From contig DATNFO010000007.1 in NCBI GenBank assembly GCA_035606355.1, positions 74,852 to 138,851 on the forward strand: a stretch of 64,000 nucleotides of DNA. Reading direction: 5' to 3'. The stretch comes from Sulfopaludibacter sp035606355 (lineage in GTDB: Bacteria > Acidobacteriota > Terriglobia > Bryobacterales > Bryobacteraceae). This document shows, in pieces, positions 1 to 8,465 of the stretch (the stretch's first letter is position 1; each line of letters starts with the position of its first letter). The notes beneath the pieces are model-generated. The model made no database searches. It was not told the DNA's origin and saw only the letters and a list, made by a program, of their open reading frames with translations. The position numbers and the translations under genes are program-made.

Positions 1-136
1 GGGCGATCTCGAATAGCGTCTTAGCTTGACTGCGCTAGTCCGTTAACCTCGACCGTAGCGCAAACGATCTCACGGAATCGAATTGCGTCTGGAGGTGCTC
101 AGGTCTGCGCGGGCAAGCATCCGCGCTCCGCGCGGA

Positions 137-159
137 CCGACAGGAAAGATTCCTGTCGG
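137..159. repeat. short hairpin repeat
   Basis: A perfect inverted repeat has 9-bp arms (CCGACAGGA / TCCTGTCGG) around AAGAT. Closely related hairpins recur at 21684-21706 and 21713-21735, so this is a dispersed short palindrome family. The rest of positions 1-190 shows no convincing gene. Confidence 0.7.
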
Positions 160-190
160 CACGTCAAGCCAGAGGTCGGGGGCGCGTCTT

Positions 191-673
191 TCAGATTTGC
201 TTTTCCATCAGGATGAAGTGGCCTGGCACTTGCATTTCGGCGACTAACTCCGGTGCGTAGTTCTGAACTCCTCGCTCCTCATAGCCTAGGTTTCTATAGA
301 ACGAGATTAGTTGTTCGCGCCTGGGGCTCACGACTCGCAGGGTCATGCGTACGCATCCTTTTTCTTTTGCCCAGGTTTCCGCGGCTTGGCAGAGACTGCG
401 TCCGACTCCGGTGCCCTGGCGGTCTGTCGCAACGGAGAGCAGTCCCAGGTAGCAGGCTTCTCCCCTCGGTTCCAAGTACACGCAGCCGGCCGGCGCATCG
501 TTTTCTTCCAGCAGTAGAAAGGTCCCGAGCGCCAGGAAGCGATCCATATCGCGGCCGGCGGCATCAAGGCGGTCGGAGCCTCCTTTTTTGATGAACCGTT
601 CTACCACGAAGGCTTCGTTGATCAGGCGCTGAAGCGAATCGCGATCCGCTGCAGTGGCGATCCGTACGGGCAT
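191..673 (-). CDS. GNAT family N-acetyltransferase
   Basis: This predicted 160-residue protein looks like a GCN5-related N-acetyltransferase, which transfers an acetyl group from acetyl-CoA to an amine. The acetyl-CoA loop is visible as DRQGTGVGRSLCQAAETWA (the Q/RxxGxG/A signature), followed by a C-terminal FYRNLGYEERG motif typical of the fold. I chose the ATG at 673, which begins MPVRIATAADRDSLQ, because GNAT domains usually start with such a strand; an ATG at 712 would add 13 residues without family character. It is divergent from the gene at 724. The substrate cannot be read from the sequence. Confidence 0.85.
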   Translation of the reverse strand: MPVRIATAADRDSLQRLINEAFVVERFIKKGGSDRLDAAGRDMDRFLALGTFLLLEENDAPAGCVYLEPRGEACYLGLLSVATDRQGTGVGRSLCQAAETWAKEKGCVRMTLRVVSPRREQLISFYRNLGYEERGVQNYAPELVAEMQVPGHFILMEKQI

Positions 674-723
674 GGCTCTATTTTGCACCACGCGGCCTGC
701 TAACTGAGACAATACCGGTTGAC

Positions 724-1212
724 ATGCGCTATCTCATGAAGCAGAAGGTGTTCACGCTCGGCGATAAGTTCGCTATCCAAAACGAGCGCGGCGAGGCGGT
801 TTACTTCGTCGAAGGCGAGATTTTCACTCTCGGGCACAAGCTGTCATTTCAGGACGCGGCGGGCAACGAGCTCATCTACATCCGGCAGAAGCTGCTTTCC
901 TTGCCGCCCACATACGAGCTGTACCGCGGCTCGCAGCACGTCGCCACCATCAATAAAGAGCTCTTCACCTTTTTTCACTGCACGTTCGATATACACGTTG
1001 ACGCGGAAGGCGACTTGGTGGCGGAAGGCAACCTCACCGATCACGAATACACGATTACGCGCGGCGGGCGGCCGGCGGCCCAGATATCGAAGCAGTGGTT
1101 TCAGTGGGGCGATACGTACGGTGTCGAGATCGACGATCGGGAAGATGCGGTGACGATTCTGGCGAGCACCGTCGTCATCGACATGTGCTGCCACGAATCG
1201 AAAAGGCGCTAG
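724..1212 (+). CDS. LURP-one-related (tubby-like fold) protein
   Basis: The 162-residue protein begins MRYLMKQKVFTLGDKFAI and continues with VYFVEGEIFTLGHKLSF and a QKLLSLPPTYELY segment. This matches the LURP-one-related/YxjI family, a phospholipid-scramblase-like or tubby-like beta barrel with a central helix. The family has no proven bacterial function; membrane or lipid association is an inference from the fold. The first ATG is supported by the conserved MRYLMKQK opening. Its stop codon overlaps that of the convergent SRPBCC gene (1209-1212). Confidence 0.85.
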   Translation: MRYLMKQKVFTLGDKFAIQNERGEAVYFVEGEIFTLGHKLSFQDAAGNELIYIRQKLLSLPPTYELYRGSQHVATINKELFTFFHCTFDIHVDAEGDLVAEGNLTDHEYTITRGGRPAAQISKQWFQWGDTYGVEIDDREDAVTILASTVVIDMCCHESKRR

Positions 1213-1769
1213 CGTCCGGCGTCGGCCTTGGTTTCGATGAGGCCTTTGAGGCGCGCCAGATCGTCGTTCATCTTCTTGCCGGCGGCCGGAGTGACCAGCG
1301 GCTCCATAAGGGAAGCGAACCAGTTGCCGTAGTCGTAATGCGCGTCGGTGTCGATGCGCGTGCGGCCGCTACCCAAGTCCGTGAGGGTGTAGGCTTGGAC
1401 GCCCTTGATGCCGTAGACGGGTTCGGAAATAGCGAGGGCAAGGCGCGTGGGCGGCGTGTATTCGGTGATGCGGCCGTTGAGTTTCATGCTGGCGCCGCCG
1501 TTGTTTTCATCCTTCATCACCCAGGTGAGAGACGAGCCGACGCCGCGACGCCCGGGCTGCGCCTCCTGCACTTCCACCATCCAACTGACCCACTGCTTGA
1601 GCAGCTGGCCGTCGTCGATCCACGCCCACACCTGTTGCGGAGGCGCGGCTATTTCGACGGAGGCGTGCATCTTGCCGGCGTTCGGCCGATAGTGCAGGAC
1701 GACAAGCGTGAGGATGGGCAGCACGATGAGCGCCGCAACAACGATTCCGATCCACTTCAGCACTTTCAT
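1209..1769 (-). CDS. membrane-anchored SRPBCC (START-like) protein
   Basis: The 186-residue protein has one N-terminal membrane segment (about residues 6-28, WIGIVVAALIVLPILTLVV) and then a polyketide-cyclase/START-like domain (MHASVEIAAPPQQVWAWI, RIDTDAHYDYGNWFASLMEPL). Such domains bind hydrophobic ligands; the ligand is unknown. The ATG at 1769 overlaps the stop of the upstream membrane gene as ATGA, showing translational coupling in a three-gene operon led by padR. The longer open frame to 2177 is a shadow of the upstream gene. Confidence 0.8.
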   Translation of the reverse strand: MKVLKWIGIVVAALIVLPILTLVVLHYRPNAGKMHASVEIAAPPQQVWAWIDDGQLLKQWVSWMVEVQEAQPGRRGVGSSLTWVMKDENNGGASMKLNGRITEYTPPTRLALAISEPVYGIKGVQAYTLTDLGSGRTRIDTDAHYDYGNWFASLMEPLVTPAAGKKMNDDLARLKGLIETKADAGR

Positions 1770-2317
1770 GACAGTTTTCCTTTCGAGCGATATCCGAGGA
1801 GTGCCCCAGCCGGCGCTGCCGTCAGCAGAGAGCATACGTACAAGAATGGTGTTGCGCCGAGCGATTCCCACGTCGAAAAAGCGGCAGCGGCAGTAACGGT
1901 GACAGCGATTGCGGCGGCCCGGCGAAAGCTGCGCGAAGTGGCACCGCAAGCGGCGGCGAGAATCGCCGCGCAGACGATGTTGGCGGCGAGGAATCCGGGC
2001 GCTCGGTCCAGTCCTTCCTTGAGCGGGATGAGGGAATAGACGAAGGTCCAGAGTCGATCGAGGAGCAGCAGTGGGACGGCGACTCCGAAACCGGCGGCTG
2101 CGGCGACGTGCGCCATGTCGCCGTGACGCATGCGCAGAGAAGTGAGCGCGGCCGAACTGCGAATCACTTGCGACCAATACCAGCGGCGCGCGTTTGCGCG
2201 GCCGTGAGAGCGGCAGAGGATGTGGAACTCTTCGAGGAGGTCGCCGGCGACGAATTCGAATTCGCTCTCGGCGGCGAATGCGAGCAGGAGCAAACGGGCC
2301 AGCAGCGGAGGGGTCAC
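1766..2317 (-). CDS. multi-span membrane protein, permease-prefix-like N-terminus
   Basis: The 183-residue protein starts with a short soluble part containing EFVAGDLLEEFHIL and RRWYWSQVIRS. This resembles the permease prefix domain found at the front of acidobacterial MacB-like ABC permeases that sit next to PadR genes. About four hydrophobic segments follow, but no FtsX/MacB permease body. It may be a stand-alone relative of that prefix or a stripped-down permease. It overlaps padR upstream (2314-2317) and the SRPBCC gene downstream (1766-1769) by four bases each. Confidence 0.65.
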   Translation of the reverse strand: MTPPLLARLLLLAFAAESEFEFVAGDLLEEFHILCRSHGRANARRWYWSQVIRSSAALTSLRMRHGDMAHVAAAAGFGVAVPLLLLDRLWTFVYSLIPLKEGLDRAPGFLAANIVCAAILAAACGATSRSFRRAAAIAVTVTAAAAFSTWESLGATPFLYVCSLLTAAPAGALLGYRSKGKLS

Positions 2318-2652
2318 CGGCGACCCTCCGGCAGCGGAAAGCGCAGGCCTTCGAGCATGCTTTCGAGCTCGCGGCGGGAGCGGTTGACGGCCTCGACGCC
2401 GGCTCCGGTAAGAGTAAAGGATTTTTTGGCGCGGCCGCCGCGTTCGGGAGTGGGACCGGAGAGTTTCGCGGTCAGCAGGCCCTTCTCTTCCAGTCGGTCC
2501 AGCGTGGCATAGACGGCGCCGATGGTGACATCGCGGCCGGTGCGTCCGGCGATTTCGCGGCGCACTCGCATGCCGTAAGCATCGGTCTTCAGGCGAAGGA
2601 CGGCGAGGAGGATCAGGTGTTCGAATTCGCCGAGCGTCTCGCCCTTCGCCAT
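2314..2652 (-). CDS. PadR family transcriptional regulator
   Basis: The 112-residue protein is a winged-helix PadR regulator: LGEFEHLILLAVLRL, then VRREIAGRTGRDVTIGAVYA and LDRLEEKGLLTAKLSG cover the recognition helix and wing. PadR proteins usually repress their own operon, here the membrane protein and SRPBCC genes joined to it by ATGA overlaps. A promoter lies so close to the ATG that the mRNA would be nearly leaderless. The gene is divergent from argG with 70 bp between starts. Confidence 0.9.
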   Translation of the reverse strand: MAKGETLGEFEHLILLAVLRLKTDAYGMRVRREIAGRTGRDVTIGAVYATLDRLEEKGLLTAKLSGPTPERGGRAKKSFTLTGAGVEAVNRSRRELESMLEGLRFPLPEGRR

Positions 2653-2654
2653 GA

Positions 2655-2690
2655 TTTCTACATACTAGAAGAAATACTTGCGGGCGTCAA
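2655..2690 (-). promoter_or_regulatory. padR promoter, nearly leaderless
   Basis: On the minus strand TTGACG (2690-2685) and TAGTAT (2667-2662) are separated by exactly 17 bp, a good sigma-70 type promoter. Transcription would start about 2655, only about three bases before the padR ATG at 2652. No Shine-Dalgarno site fits in that leader. The region around the -10 box is where PadR autorepression would be expected. Confidence 0.6.
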
Positions 2691-2722
2691 TGATTTTTTC
2701 GTGTTTTACCATAGAAGTTTCC

Positions 2723-4066
2723 ATGGCAAACATACTTCAGAAGCTTCCCATCGGTGAACGTGTGGGTATTGCGTTCTCCGGTGGCCTCGATACGAGCGCG
2801 GCGGTGCACTGGATGCGCGGGAAGGGAGCGATCCCGTATACGTACACGGCAAACCTGGCGCAGCCCGATGAGACGGATTACGAAAGCATTCCGCAGCGCG
2901 CCCGGGAATACGGAGCGGAGAAGGCGGTGCTGGTGGATTGCCGCAAGCAACTGGTGGCGGAAGGGCTGGCGGCGCTGCAGTGCGGGGCGTTCCACATCAC
3001 CACGGCGGGCGTGCCGTATTTCAACACGACGCCACTGGGTCGCGCGGTGACGGGCACGATGCTGGTGAACGCGATGAAGGAAGACGACGTGCACATCTGG
3101 GGCGATGGCAGCACGTTCAAAGGGAACGACATCGAACGGTTCTATCGCTACGGGCTGCTGGCGAATCCGCATCTGCGCATTTACAAGCCGTGGCTGGACG
3201 ACGCGTTCATCAGCGAGCTAGGCGGCCGCAAGGAAATGTCGGAGTACATGCAGCGCGCGGGGCTGCCGTACAAGATGAGCGTGGAGAAGGCATACTCCAC
3301 GGATTCGAACATCTGGGGCGCGACGCACGAAGCGAAGGACCTGGAATTTCTGAAGAACGGCGTGAAGATCGTAGCGCCGATCATGGGCGTCGCTTTCTGG
3401 CGAGAGGATGTGTCGATCAAGCCGGAGACGATCACCGTGCGCTTTGAGGAAGGGCTACCGGTCGCGCTGAACGGCGTAGAGTACAGCGACCAGGTGGCGC
3501 TGGTGCTGGAGGCGAATGCCATCGGCGGACGGCACGGGCTGGGGATGAGCGACCAGATCGAGAATCGCATCATCGAGGCGAAGAGTCGCGGGATTTACGA
3601 GGCTCCGGGAATGGCGCTGCTGTTCATCGCGTACGAGCGTCTGGTGACGGGCGTTCATAACGAGGACACGATCGAGCAGTATCGCGAGAACGGACGGCGT
3701 TTGGGGCGGCTGCTGTATCAGGGGCGTTGGTTCGATCCGCAGAGTTTGATGCTGCGCGAGACGGCGCAGCGGTGGGTGGCGCGCGCGGTGACGGGAGAGG
3801 TCACGGTAGAACTGCGGCGGGGTAACGACTATTCGATTTTGGATACGGCGAGTCCGAACCTGACGTACAAGCCGGAGCGGCTGACCATGGAGAAGGCGGA
3901 GGATTCGGCGTTTTCGCCGCAGGACCGGATCGGGCAGTTGACGATGCGGAATCTCGACATCGTGGACACGCGGGAGAAGTTGCTGGTGTACATGCGGACG
4001 GGGCTGCTGGCGAGCGGAGGCACGGGCGCGCTGGCGGAGTTGGCGGCTCCTCAGGAAGAGGAGTAG
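2723..4066 (+). CDS. argG: argininosuccinate synthase
   Basis: The 447-residue enzyme joins citrulline and aspartate using ATP in arginine biosynthesis. The N-terminal P-loop of the N-type ATP pyrophosphatase fold is visible as GIAFSGGLDTSAAVHWM, followed by AVTGTMLVNAMKEDDVHIWGDG and KEMSEYMQ. The length equals that of the E. coli-type ArgG subfamily. I chose the ATG at 2723 (MANILQKLPIGERVG); the open frame extends upstream to 2678 without family residues. The last ~100 bp are duplicated at 8957-9058. An argD-like gene lies at 30586-31803, so the arginine genes are scattered. Confidence 0.95.
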   Translation: MANILQKLPIGERVGIAFSGGLDTSAAVHWMRGKGAIPYTYTANLAQPDETDYESIPQRAREYGAEKAVLVDCRKQLVAEGLAALQCGAFHITTAGVPYFNTTPLGRAVTGTMLVNAMKEDDVHIWGDGSTFKGNDIERFYRYGLLANPHLRIYKPWLDDAFISELGGRKEMSEYMQRAGLPYKMSVEKAYSTDSNIWGATHEAKDLEFLKNGVKIVAPIMGVAFWREDVSIKPETITVRFEEGLPVALNGVEYSDQVALVLEANAIGGRHGLGMSDQIENRIIEAKSRGIYEAPGMALLFIAYERLVTGVHNEDTIEQYRENGRRLGRLLYQGRWFDPQSLMLRETAQRWVARAVTGEVTVELRRGNDYSILDTASPNLTYKPERLTMEKAEDSAFSPQDRIGQLTMRNLDIVDTREKLLVYMRTGLLASGGTGALAELAAPQEEE

Positions 4067-4124
4067 CCGAGCGGACGTCGCGCCATCGGGAAGCGCCTGC
4101 CGCAGCCTTGTACAATCTGAAGTC

Positions 4125-6194
4125 ATGCTGCGGAAAATCACTCTTGCGAGTCTCCTCCTTGCGGCCTTGCCTGCGATGGCCCAGGATATCGCCATTGTGG
4201 GAGGCACGCTGATCGATGGCAATGGCGGCGCGCCCGTCAGGGATGCCGTCGTTGTCGTGAGCGGCCGGCGGATCGCAGCGATAGGCCCGCGCAGCACTAC
4301 ACCCATCCCGTCCGGAGCCAAGGTCATCGACGCTGGCAACCGGTATATCGTGCCGGGATTCATCGACACCAACGTCCATCTCTCGCTTTACGGCGGCGCG
4401 CGCGACCGATATGAGACGCTTGCCAAGTACTATCCGCGCGAGAGCGAGATTGTGCTCGAAGCGGCGCAGATCGATCTCCGGCATGGCGTCACCACGGTGC
4501 GCGACAGCTACGGCATGCTGCTGCCGTTGATGGACGTGCGCGATCGAATCGCTCGCGGCGCGGCAGTGGGCGCTCGCATTCTCGCGGCGGGCAATATCGT
4601 GGGATGGGGCGGCCCGTACTCGATCAGCTTCAGCCTGACGCCGCAGAAGGACCTCACGCGATTCCAGGAAGAGATGAACGATGCCATCTCGCAGGGAGCC
4701 GGCGAAGACCTCGCGGATATGTCGGCGAGCGAGTTGCGGTCGGCCATCGGCAAGTACCTCGACAAGGGTCCCGATTTTCTCAAGTACGGCGGCACCAGTC
4801 ACTTCTCACAGCCCGACTACATCGGATTCTCGCCGGACGCACAGAAGGTCCTGGTGGAAGAGGCCCACAAGCGCGGGCGCAGCGCCGAGACGCACTCCAC
4901 CACAATCGAGGGTCTTCGCCTTTCCATACTGGCGGGCATCGACCTGATCCAGCATCCCGAACTGCTGACGCCGCGCGAAATGCCGGACGATCTGGTGAGC
5001 CTCATCCGCGATCGCAAATTCATCTGCTCCATGCTGGTGAGCACCATGACGGGACAGGCATGGGAGAAGCATTTGAAGGTCAAAGCGGCGGCAGAGAAGA
5101 AATGGGAGGAGGCGGACAGGAATGGGCCGCACCGCCCACGCACCGTCGTGGAAGACCGGCGCCGCGCGAGCGACCTTGGGCTGGACCTGGAGACGCGCCG
5201 CCGCAATGCACAGAAGCTGATTCAGGCGGGCAACATCGTTACCGTGGGCACGGACAGCTACTGGGCTGCCGCTCCGGAGTTTGCGATCGATCCAAAACCG
5301 GATAGCCAGAGCCACGGGATCGGCACTCTCATGGCGATCGAGGGCCTGGTGGAACTCGGTATGACGCCCGCCCAAGCGATCGTTGCGGGCACAAAGAATG
5401 GCGCCATCGCCTGCCGCAAGCTGAATGAATTCGGCACGCTGGAGAAGGGGAAGCTTGCCGACCTGGTGATTCTGGACGCGGACCCGCTTGCCGATATCCA
5501 CAACATTCGCAAAGTGCGGTCCGTTATGAAAGAGGGGCAGGTGGTGGATGTGACGCGCCTACCGGAGAAGCGCGTGCTTTCCACGCCGCCGCCGGTGCTC
5601 AGCGCGGCCAATCGGGCGCTTCTCCTGAACCCCGATTCGCCGGAGATGAACCGGCGCGCGCCGGACGTGTTTCGCGTGCGCTTCGCCACGACGAAGGGCG
5701 ACATCGTGTTTGAGCTGCACCGCGACTGGTCGCCTCTGGGCGTGGATCGTTTCTACAATCTGGTGCGCGCCGGGTATTACGATGACACGCGCTTCTATCG
5801 CGTGGTGAAGGATCGCTGGACGCAGTTCGGCATCAACGGCGACCCGGAGATCTCGAAGGTGTGGCGGAATCGTAGCCTGCCGGACGAACCGCGGCGGGTA
5901 TCCAACACGCGCGGGACCATCGCGTTCGCGTTCGCGGTGCCGAATGGGCGCACCACGCAGATCTTCATCAACACTCGGGACAATAGCGCAACTCACGATC
6001 GCGAGCCGTTCGTTCCGCTTGGGAAAGTAGTCGAAGGCATGGACGTTGTCGACCGCCTCTTCAGCGAATACGGCGATTCGTCGGGCGGGGGCATTCGCGG
6101 CGGAAAACAGGGACCGATGTTCGAGCAGGGCAACTACTGGCTGGACCGCAACTATCCGCGGCTGGATCGGATTGAGCGGGCGACGGTGGAATAG
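4125..6194 (+). CDS. secreted amidohydrolase fused to a cyclophilin-type PPIase domain
   Basis: The 689-residue protein has a signal peptide (about 1-19, ending AMAQ). Residues about 20-480 are an imidazolonepropionase-like amidohydrolase (AIVGGTLIDGNGG, VPGFIDTNVHL, SAETHSTT, DLIQHPELL, VTVGTDSYW, GTLEKGKLADLVIL). Residues about 520-680 are a cyclophilin domain (FATTKGDIVFELHRDWSPL, DRFYNLVRAGYYDDTRFYRV, plus QIFINTRDNS). The usual HxH metal pair after GFID is Asn83-x-His85 here, so the first histidine is missing although later His and Asp ligands remain. Both domains lie in one uninterrupted frame. The substrate is unknown; a periplasmic location is inferred. Confidence 0.85.
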   Translation: MLRKITLASLLLAALPAMAQDIAIVGGTLIDGNGGAPVRDAVVVVSGRRIAAIGPRSTTPIPSGAKVIDAGNRYIVPGFIDTNVHLSLYGGARDRYETLAKYYPRESEIVLEAAQIDLRHGVTTVRDSYGMLLPLMDVRDRIARGAAVGARILAAGNIVGWGGPYSISFSLTPQKDLTRFQEEMNDAISQGAGEDLADMSASELRSAIGKYLDKGPDFLKYGGTSHFSQPDYIGFSPDAQKVLVEEAHKRGRSAETHSTTIEGLRLSILAGIDLIQHPELLTPREMPDDLVSLIRDRKFICSMLVSTMTGQAWEKHLKVKAAAEKKWEEADRNGPHRPRTVVEDRRRASDLGLDLETRRRNAQKLIQAGNIVTVGTDSYWAAAPEFAIDPKPDSQSHGIGTLMAIEGLVELGMTPAQAIVAGTKNGAIACRKLNEFGTLEKGKLADLVILDADPLADIHNIRKVRSVMKEGQVVDVTRLPEKRVLSTPPPVLSAANRALLLNPDSPEMNRRAPDVFRVRFATTKGDIVFELHRDWSPLGVDRFYNLVRAGYYDDTRFYRVVKDRWTQFGINGDPEISKVWRNRSLPDEPRRVSNTRGTIAFAFAVPNGRTTQIFINTRDNSATHDREPFVPLGKVVEGMDVVDRLFSEYGDSSGGGIRGGKQGPMFEQGNYWLDRNYPRLDRIERATVE

Positions 6195-6334
6195 GGTCGG
6201 GCGGCAGGGAGTGTCGGGCACCGACAGACTACACTTACCAATCCGGTAAGGTCTTCTCGACGCAAAGCTCAGATGATTATAATCGGCGCCCTGTTCTATT
6301 CCGGCGCTGACACCGTACCTCGCACTTGACGCTA

Positions 6335-6440
6335 TTTCCGATAAGGTCCAGCGAACGGCGTTATCGGAAAGTGAAGCAACGCGGTCTCTTTCGGAGCCGT
6401 CAGTTTCCGATAACGCCACTTTCCTGGAGGTATCGGAAGC
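6335..6440. repeat. cluster of TTTCCGATAA repeats with a 14-bp inverted pair
   Basis: A perfect 14-bp inverted repeat, GGCGTTATCGGAAA at 6357-6370 and TTTCCGATAACGCC at 6404-6417, is flanked by further partial copies, TTTCCGATAAG at 6335-6345 and TATCGGAAG near 6431-6439. Four copies of one core thus lie within about 105 bp in alternating orientation. The intergenic stretch 6195-6463 contains nothing else I can identify. This may be a binding site cluster or a remnant of a recombinase substrate. Confidence 0.6.
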
Positions 6441-6463
6441 GGCGAACGAGCAGCACATGATAA

Positions 6464-7291
6464 CTACTTGTGTGGTGACAGTTGGAGCGGTGGGATGTCG
6501 ACCTTGCCCTGCCAAGTGACGAACTCTATCTTGACCCTCTTGGCCCTCAACCGTATCACTCCACTAAACTCGACCTGCGCGTACCGACCCCGAGTTGTGC
6601 GCAGACAAATGCGGCTGCCAAGAGGAAGACCATCGACCCGCACGTCCGCAGATGAGTAGGCTGCCGAGGCACAACCGTCTCTACTCGACTCGGTGGCAGG
6701 GTTCAGCGCAAGCGTGACGCCATTTCGTGGAGAGAATTTCACTTCACCTCTTCCGCCGATCTTAAGCCAAAAATCAGAGTCGGCATCTTTCGCTGGCGGA
6801 ATCGTCGCACGGCCATCCAGTTCGATTGTGCAGGTAACCTTTCCCTCGTCGATGTCTACGGCACAAAGTTGCGGAACCTCTAACGAACCCTGCGCGTGAA
6901 TCGGGGCATTGTAAAGCGTGAGGCCGAAATCATCGCAGATGACTCCTGGTTCATTGCAGCCACCAATTTGCAAGCGCGTTATGCCTGTGTCCAACTGCTG
7001 GCCGGAAGCGACCTGGATGCTCTTGACTGCCTTCTTGAACCCTCTCACGGAAACTGTGAGTGTGTAAACTCCCGGCTCCACTCTGCCCACCGTGAATTGC
7101 CCCTGCACATTACCGACGGCTTTGTACTCGCGTGCAGAAAGAGCCTCTCCGACGACCCGGATCTCAGGCGAAGGCAAATACATTCCGGTTGGATCGACAA
7201 CTCTTCCGACGACCGAACCCGTTTCAGCAGCCGCCGCAACGCATAAAGTTACAAGCAGGACCCCAAATCTCAGATACGAGGAATGGCCCAT
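6464..7291 (-). CDS. secreted carboxypeptidase-regulatory-like domain protein
   Basis: The 275-residue protein has a signal peptide (residues 1-22, ending VAAAAE) followed by a CarboxypepD_reg-like beta sandwich (SVVGRVVDPTGMYLPSPEIRV, GQFTVGRVEPGVYTLTVSVRGFKKA). The remaining ~170 residues are beta-rich, with an ICDD motif and several cysteines, and match no family I recognise. Such regulatory domains are abundant in acidobacterial secreted proteins, usually at the N-terminus of TonB receptors; here the domain stands without a receptor. Confidence 0.7.
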   Translation of the reverse strand: MGHSSYLRFGVLLVTLCVAAAAETGSVVGRVVDPTGMYLPSPEIRVVGEALSAREYKAVGNVQGQFTVGRVEPGVYTLTVSVRGFKKAVKSIQVASGQQLDTGITRLQIGGCNEPGVICDDFGLTLYNAPIHAQGSLEVPQLCAVDIDEGKVTCTIELDGRATIPPAKDADSDFWLKIGGRGEVKFSPRNGVTLALNPATESSRDGCASAAYSSADVRVDGLPLGSRICLRTTRGRYAQVEFSGVIRLRAKRVKIEFVTWQGKVDIPPLQLSPHK

Positions 7292-7438
7292 CTCGCTTCA
7301 ATCGTACTACCGCGCCAGTAGTGAGCGAGTGGCTAGGAAGGATCATGTGGCCAGTGTCCGATAGCGCTAGCAAACGGGGTTTTCGGACAGAACTGGTCCG
7401 CAATGATGGTCCAGGGGAGACTGCTTTGCGGAAGTAAC

Positions 7439-7621
7439 TCAAAAATCCGCACACTGCACTATGTCCTTCGTTGGTAAGAAAGGCCATGTCCTCAATCCTT
7501 CAGCCGCTAACAGCGGAATGTACAGCGACCAAAAAGCAACAGCGGCAGCGCGTAGGGCGGTCGCAGGGCTGAGAAAGAGTTCGACTCCAGAAACAAGACA
7601 GGCAAGCAGGGCCAAAGGCAA
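7439..7621 (-). CDS. possible small membrane protein
   Basis: A 60-codon frame from a TTG at 7621 encodes two strongly hydrophobic stretches (PLALLACLVSGVELFL and AAAVAFWSLYIPLLAAEGL) and a polar tail. The frame continues upstream without a good start to about 7711, so the gene may be truncated or spurious. An overlapping minus-strand frame (7500-7682) is less protein-like. Apart from this, 7292-7717 shows no supported gene. Confidence 0.25.
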   Translation of the reverse strand: MPLALLACLVSGVELFLSPATALRAAAVAFWSLYIPLLAAEGLRTWPFLPTKDIVQCADF

Positions 7622-7717
7622 AGAGACAAATCCAAGCGAAAACGCAGCTTTCGATAAACCGCGTGTCGCCTGAGGCCTCCAACGGTGTTGCGCGATGCGC
7701 CGGATGCTACACCCTAC

Positions 7718-8113
7718 TCAGAACCAAAGGAGCGGGATGGTCGGAGCTACCAAGATCTGCCCCCTAGGGTCTGTCAGAGCCTCGAAGCAGATATCCGAAT
7801 GAGCGGCTGCGGCATGCAAGAAGGCGGCGACTGCATATTCTGGGAAATCCATTGCAATGACTGGTCCATCGTTGGAACTGAACGCCGTGATCTCACAGAT
7901 ATCGGCTATTTGTGCCATTTCGGAGCTGGTCGGTCTTCCGTGACAACAGTCTGGCGGCTCGAAGAAAGGACGGGAGAAGTCTTGACGAACGTACCGAACG
8001 AGTTCAGGAACATCCCGAGAACCTTTCCAGTAGTTGTACGCAATCAGGGCCAGAAAAAATACGAGTTGAAGTATCGCCAATCCGAGCGGAAACCAGCGCG
8101 ACCTTAGGATCAC
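7718..8113 (-). CDS. hypothetical membrane-anchored protein
   Basis: The 131-residue frame, starting at a GTG, has one N-terminal membrane anchor (about residues 8-28, LGLAILQLVFFLALIAYNYW) and a soluble domain of about 95 residues (FSRPFFEPPDCCHG, GPVIAMDFPEYAVAAFLHA). I do not recognise the family. The minus frame was preferred over the overlapping plus frame 7685-8107 because only the minus one has a credible signal anchor. The neighbourhood is gene-poor and accessory. Confidence 0.45.
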   Translation of the reverse strand: MILRSRWFPLGLAILQLVFFLALIAYNYWKGSRDVPELVRYVRQDFSRPFFEPPDCCHGRPTSSEMAQIADICEITAFSSNDGPVIAMDFPEYAVAAFLHAAAAHSDICFEALTDPRGQILVAPTIPLLWF

Positions 8114-8240
8114 ATCAAATTGGATGCCGTTTTCCTGACGTTTGTTCCTGTTATAAAGCGTGATGCGGCTGCACTGGTCCTGAATGCACGAGAACGGTCA
8201 CATTCCCAAACCCCACGGTTGCAGTGTTGTTGAACTTTGG

Positions 8241-8465
8241 TCAAGCCGCCGGGGGAACGTCTACATCTTTGGCCACACTGGTAGGCCGAGATATCGGTTC
8301 ACCGTATTCCGCCAGAGTTTTAAGATGGCCCTCAATGGCCTCCCGAATGTTGCGCTCGGTCTCCTCCAGGGTCGTCCCGGTCGTGATGCATCCCGGCACG
8401 TCAGGTACGTACGCCGCCCAGTTGTTCTCTGCCTTTTCGAACACTACTGCAAACTTGACGCTCAT
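8241..8465 (-). CDS. hicB: HicB-family antitoxin
   Basis: The 74-residue protein matches the partial RNase-H-like HicB fold: FAVVFEKAENNWAAYVPDVP, GCITTGTTLEETERNIREAI, EGHLKTLAEYGEPI. HicB binds and neutralises the HicA ribonuclease and often represses the operon. The ATG at 8465 overlaps the stop of hicA as ATGA, the normal coupled arrangement. Its partner toxin is broken by frameshifts, so this antitoxin appears orphaned. It is the short HicB form without a recognisable C-terminal DNA-binding domain. Confidence 0.85.
   Translation of the reverse strand: MSVKFAVVFEKAENNWAAYVPDVPGCITTGTTLEETERNIREAIEGHLKTLAEYGEPISRPTSVAKDVDVPPAA

Noticed and set aside
1095..2039. 314-codon plus-strand frame opposite the SRPBCC and membrane protein genes
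   Set aside because: It has no recognisable domain and lies opposite two coupled genes with clear features.
7685..8107. Plus-strand frame opposite the anchored hypothetical protein
   Set aside because: It lacks a signal, domain or ribosome binding site; the minus frame has a good membrane anchor.
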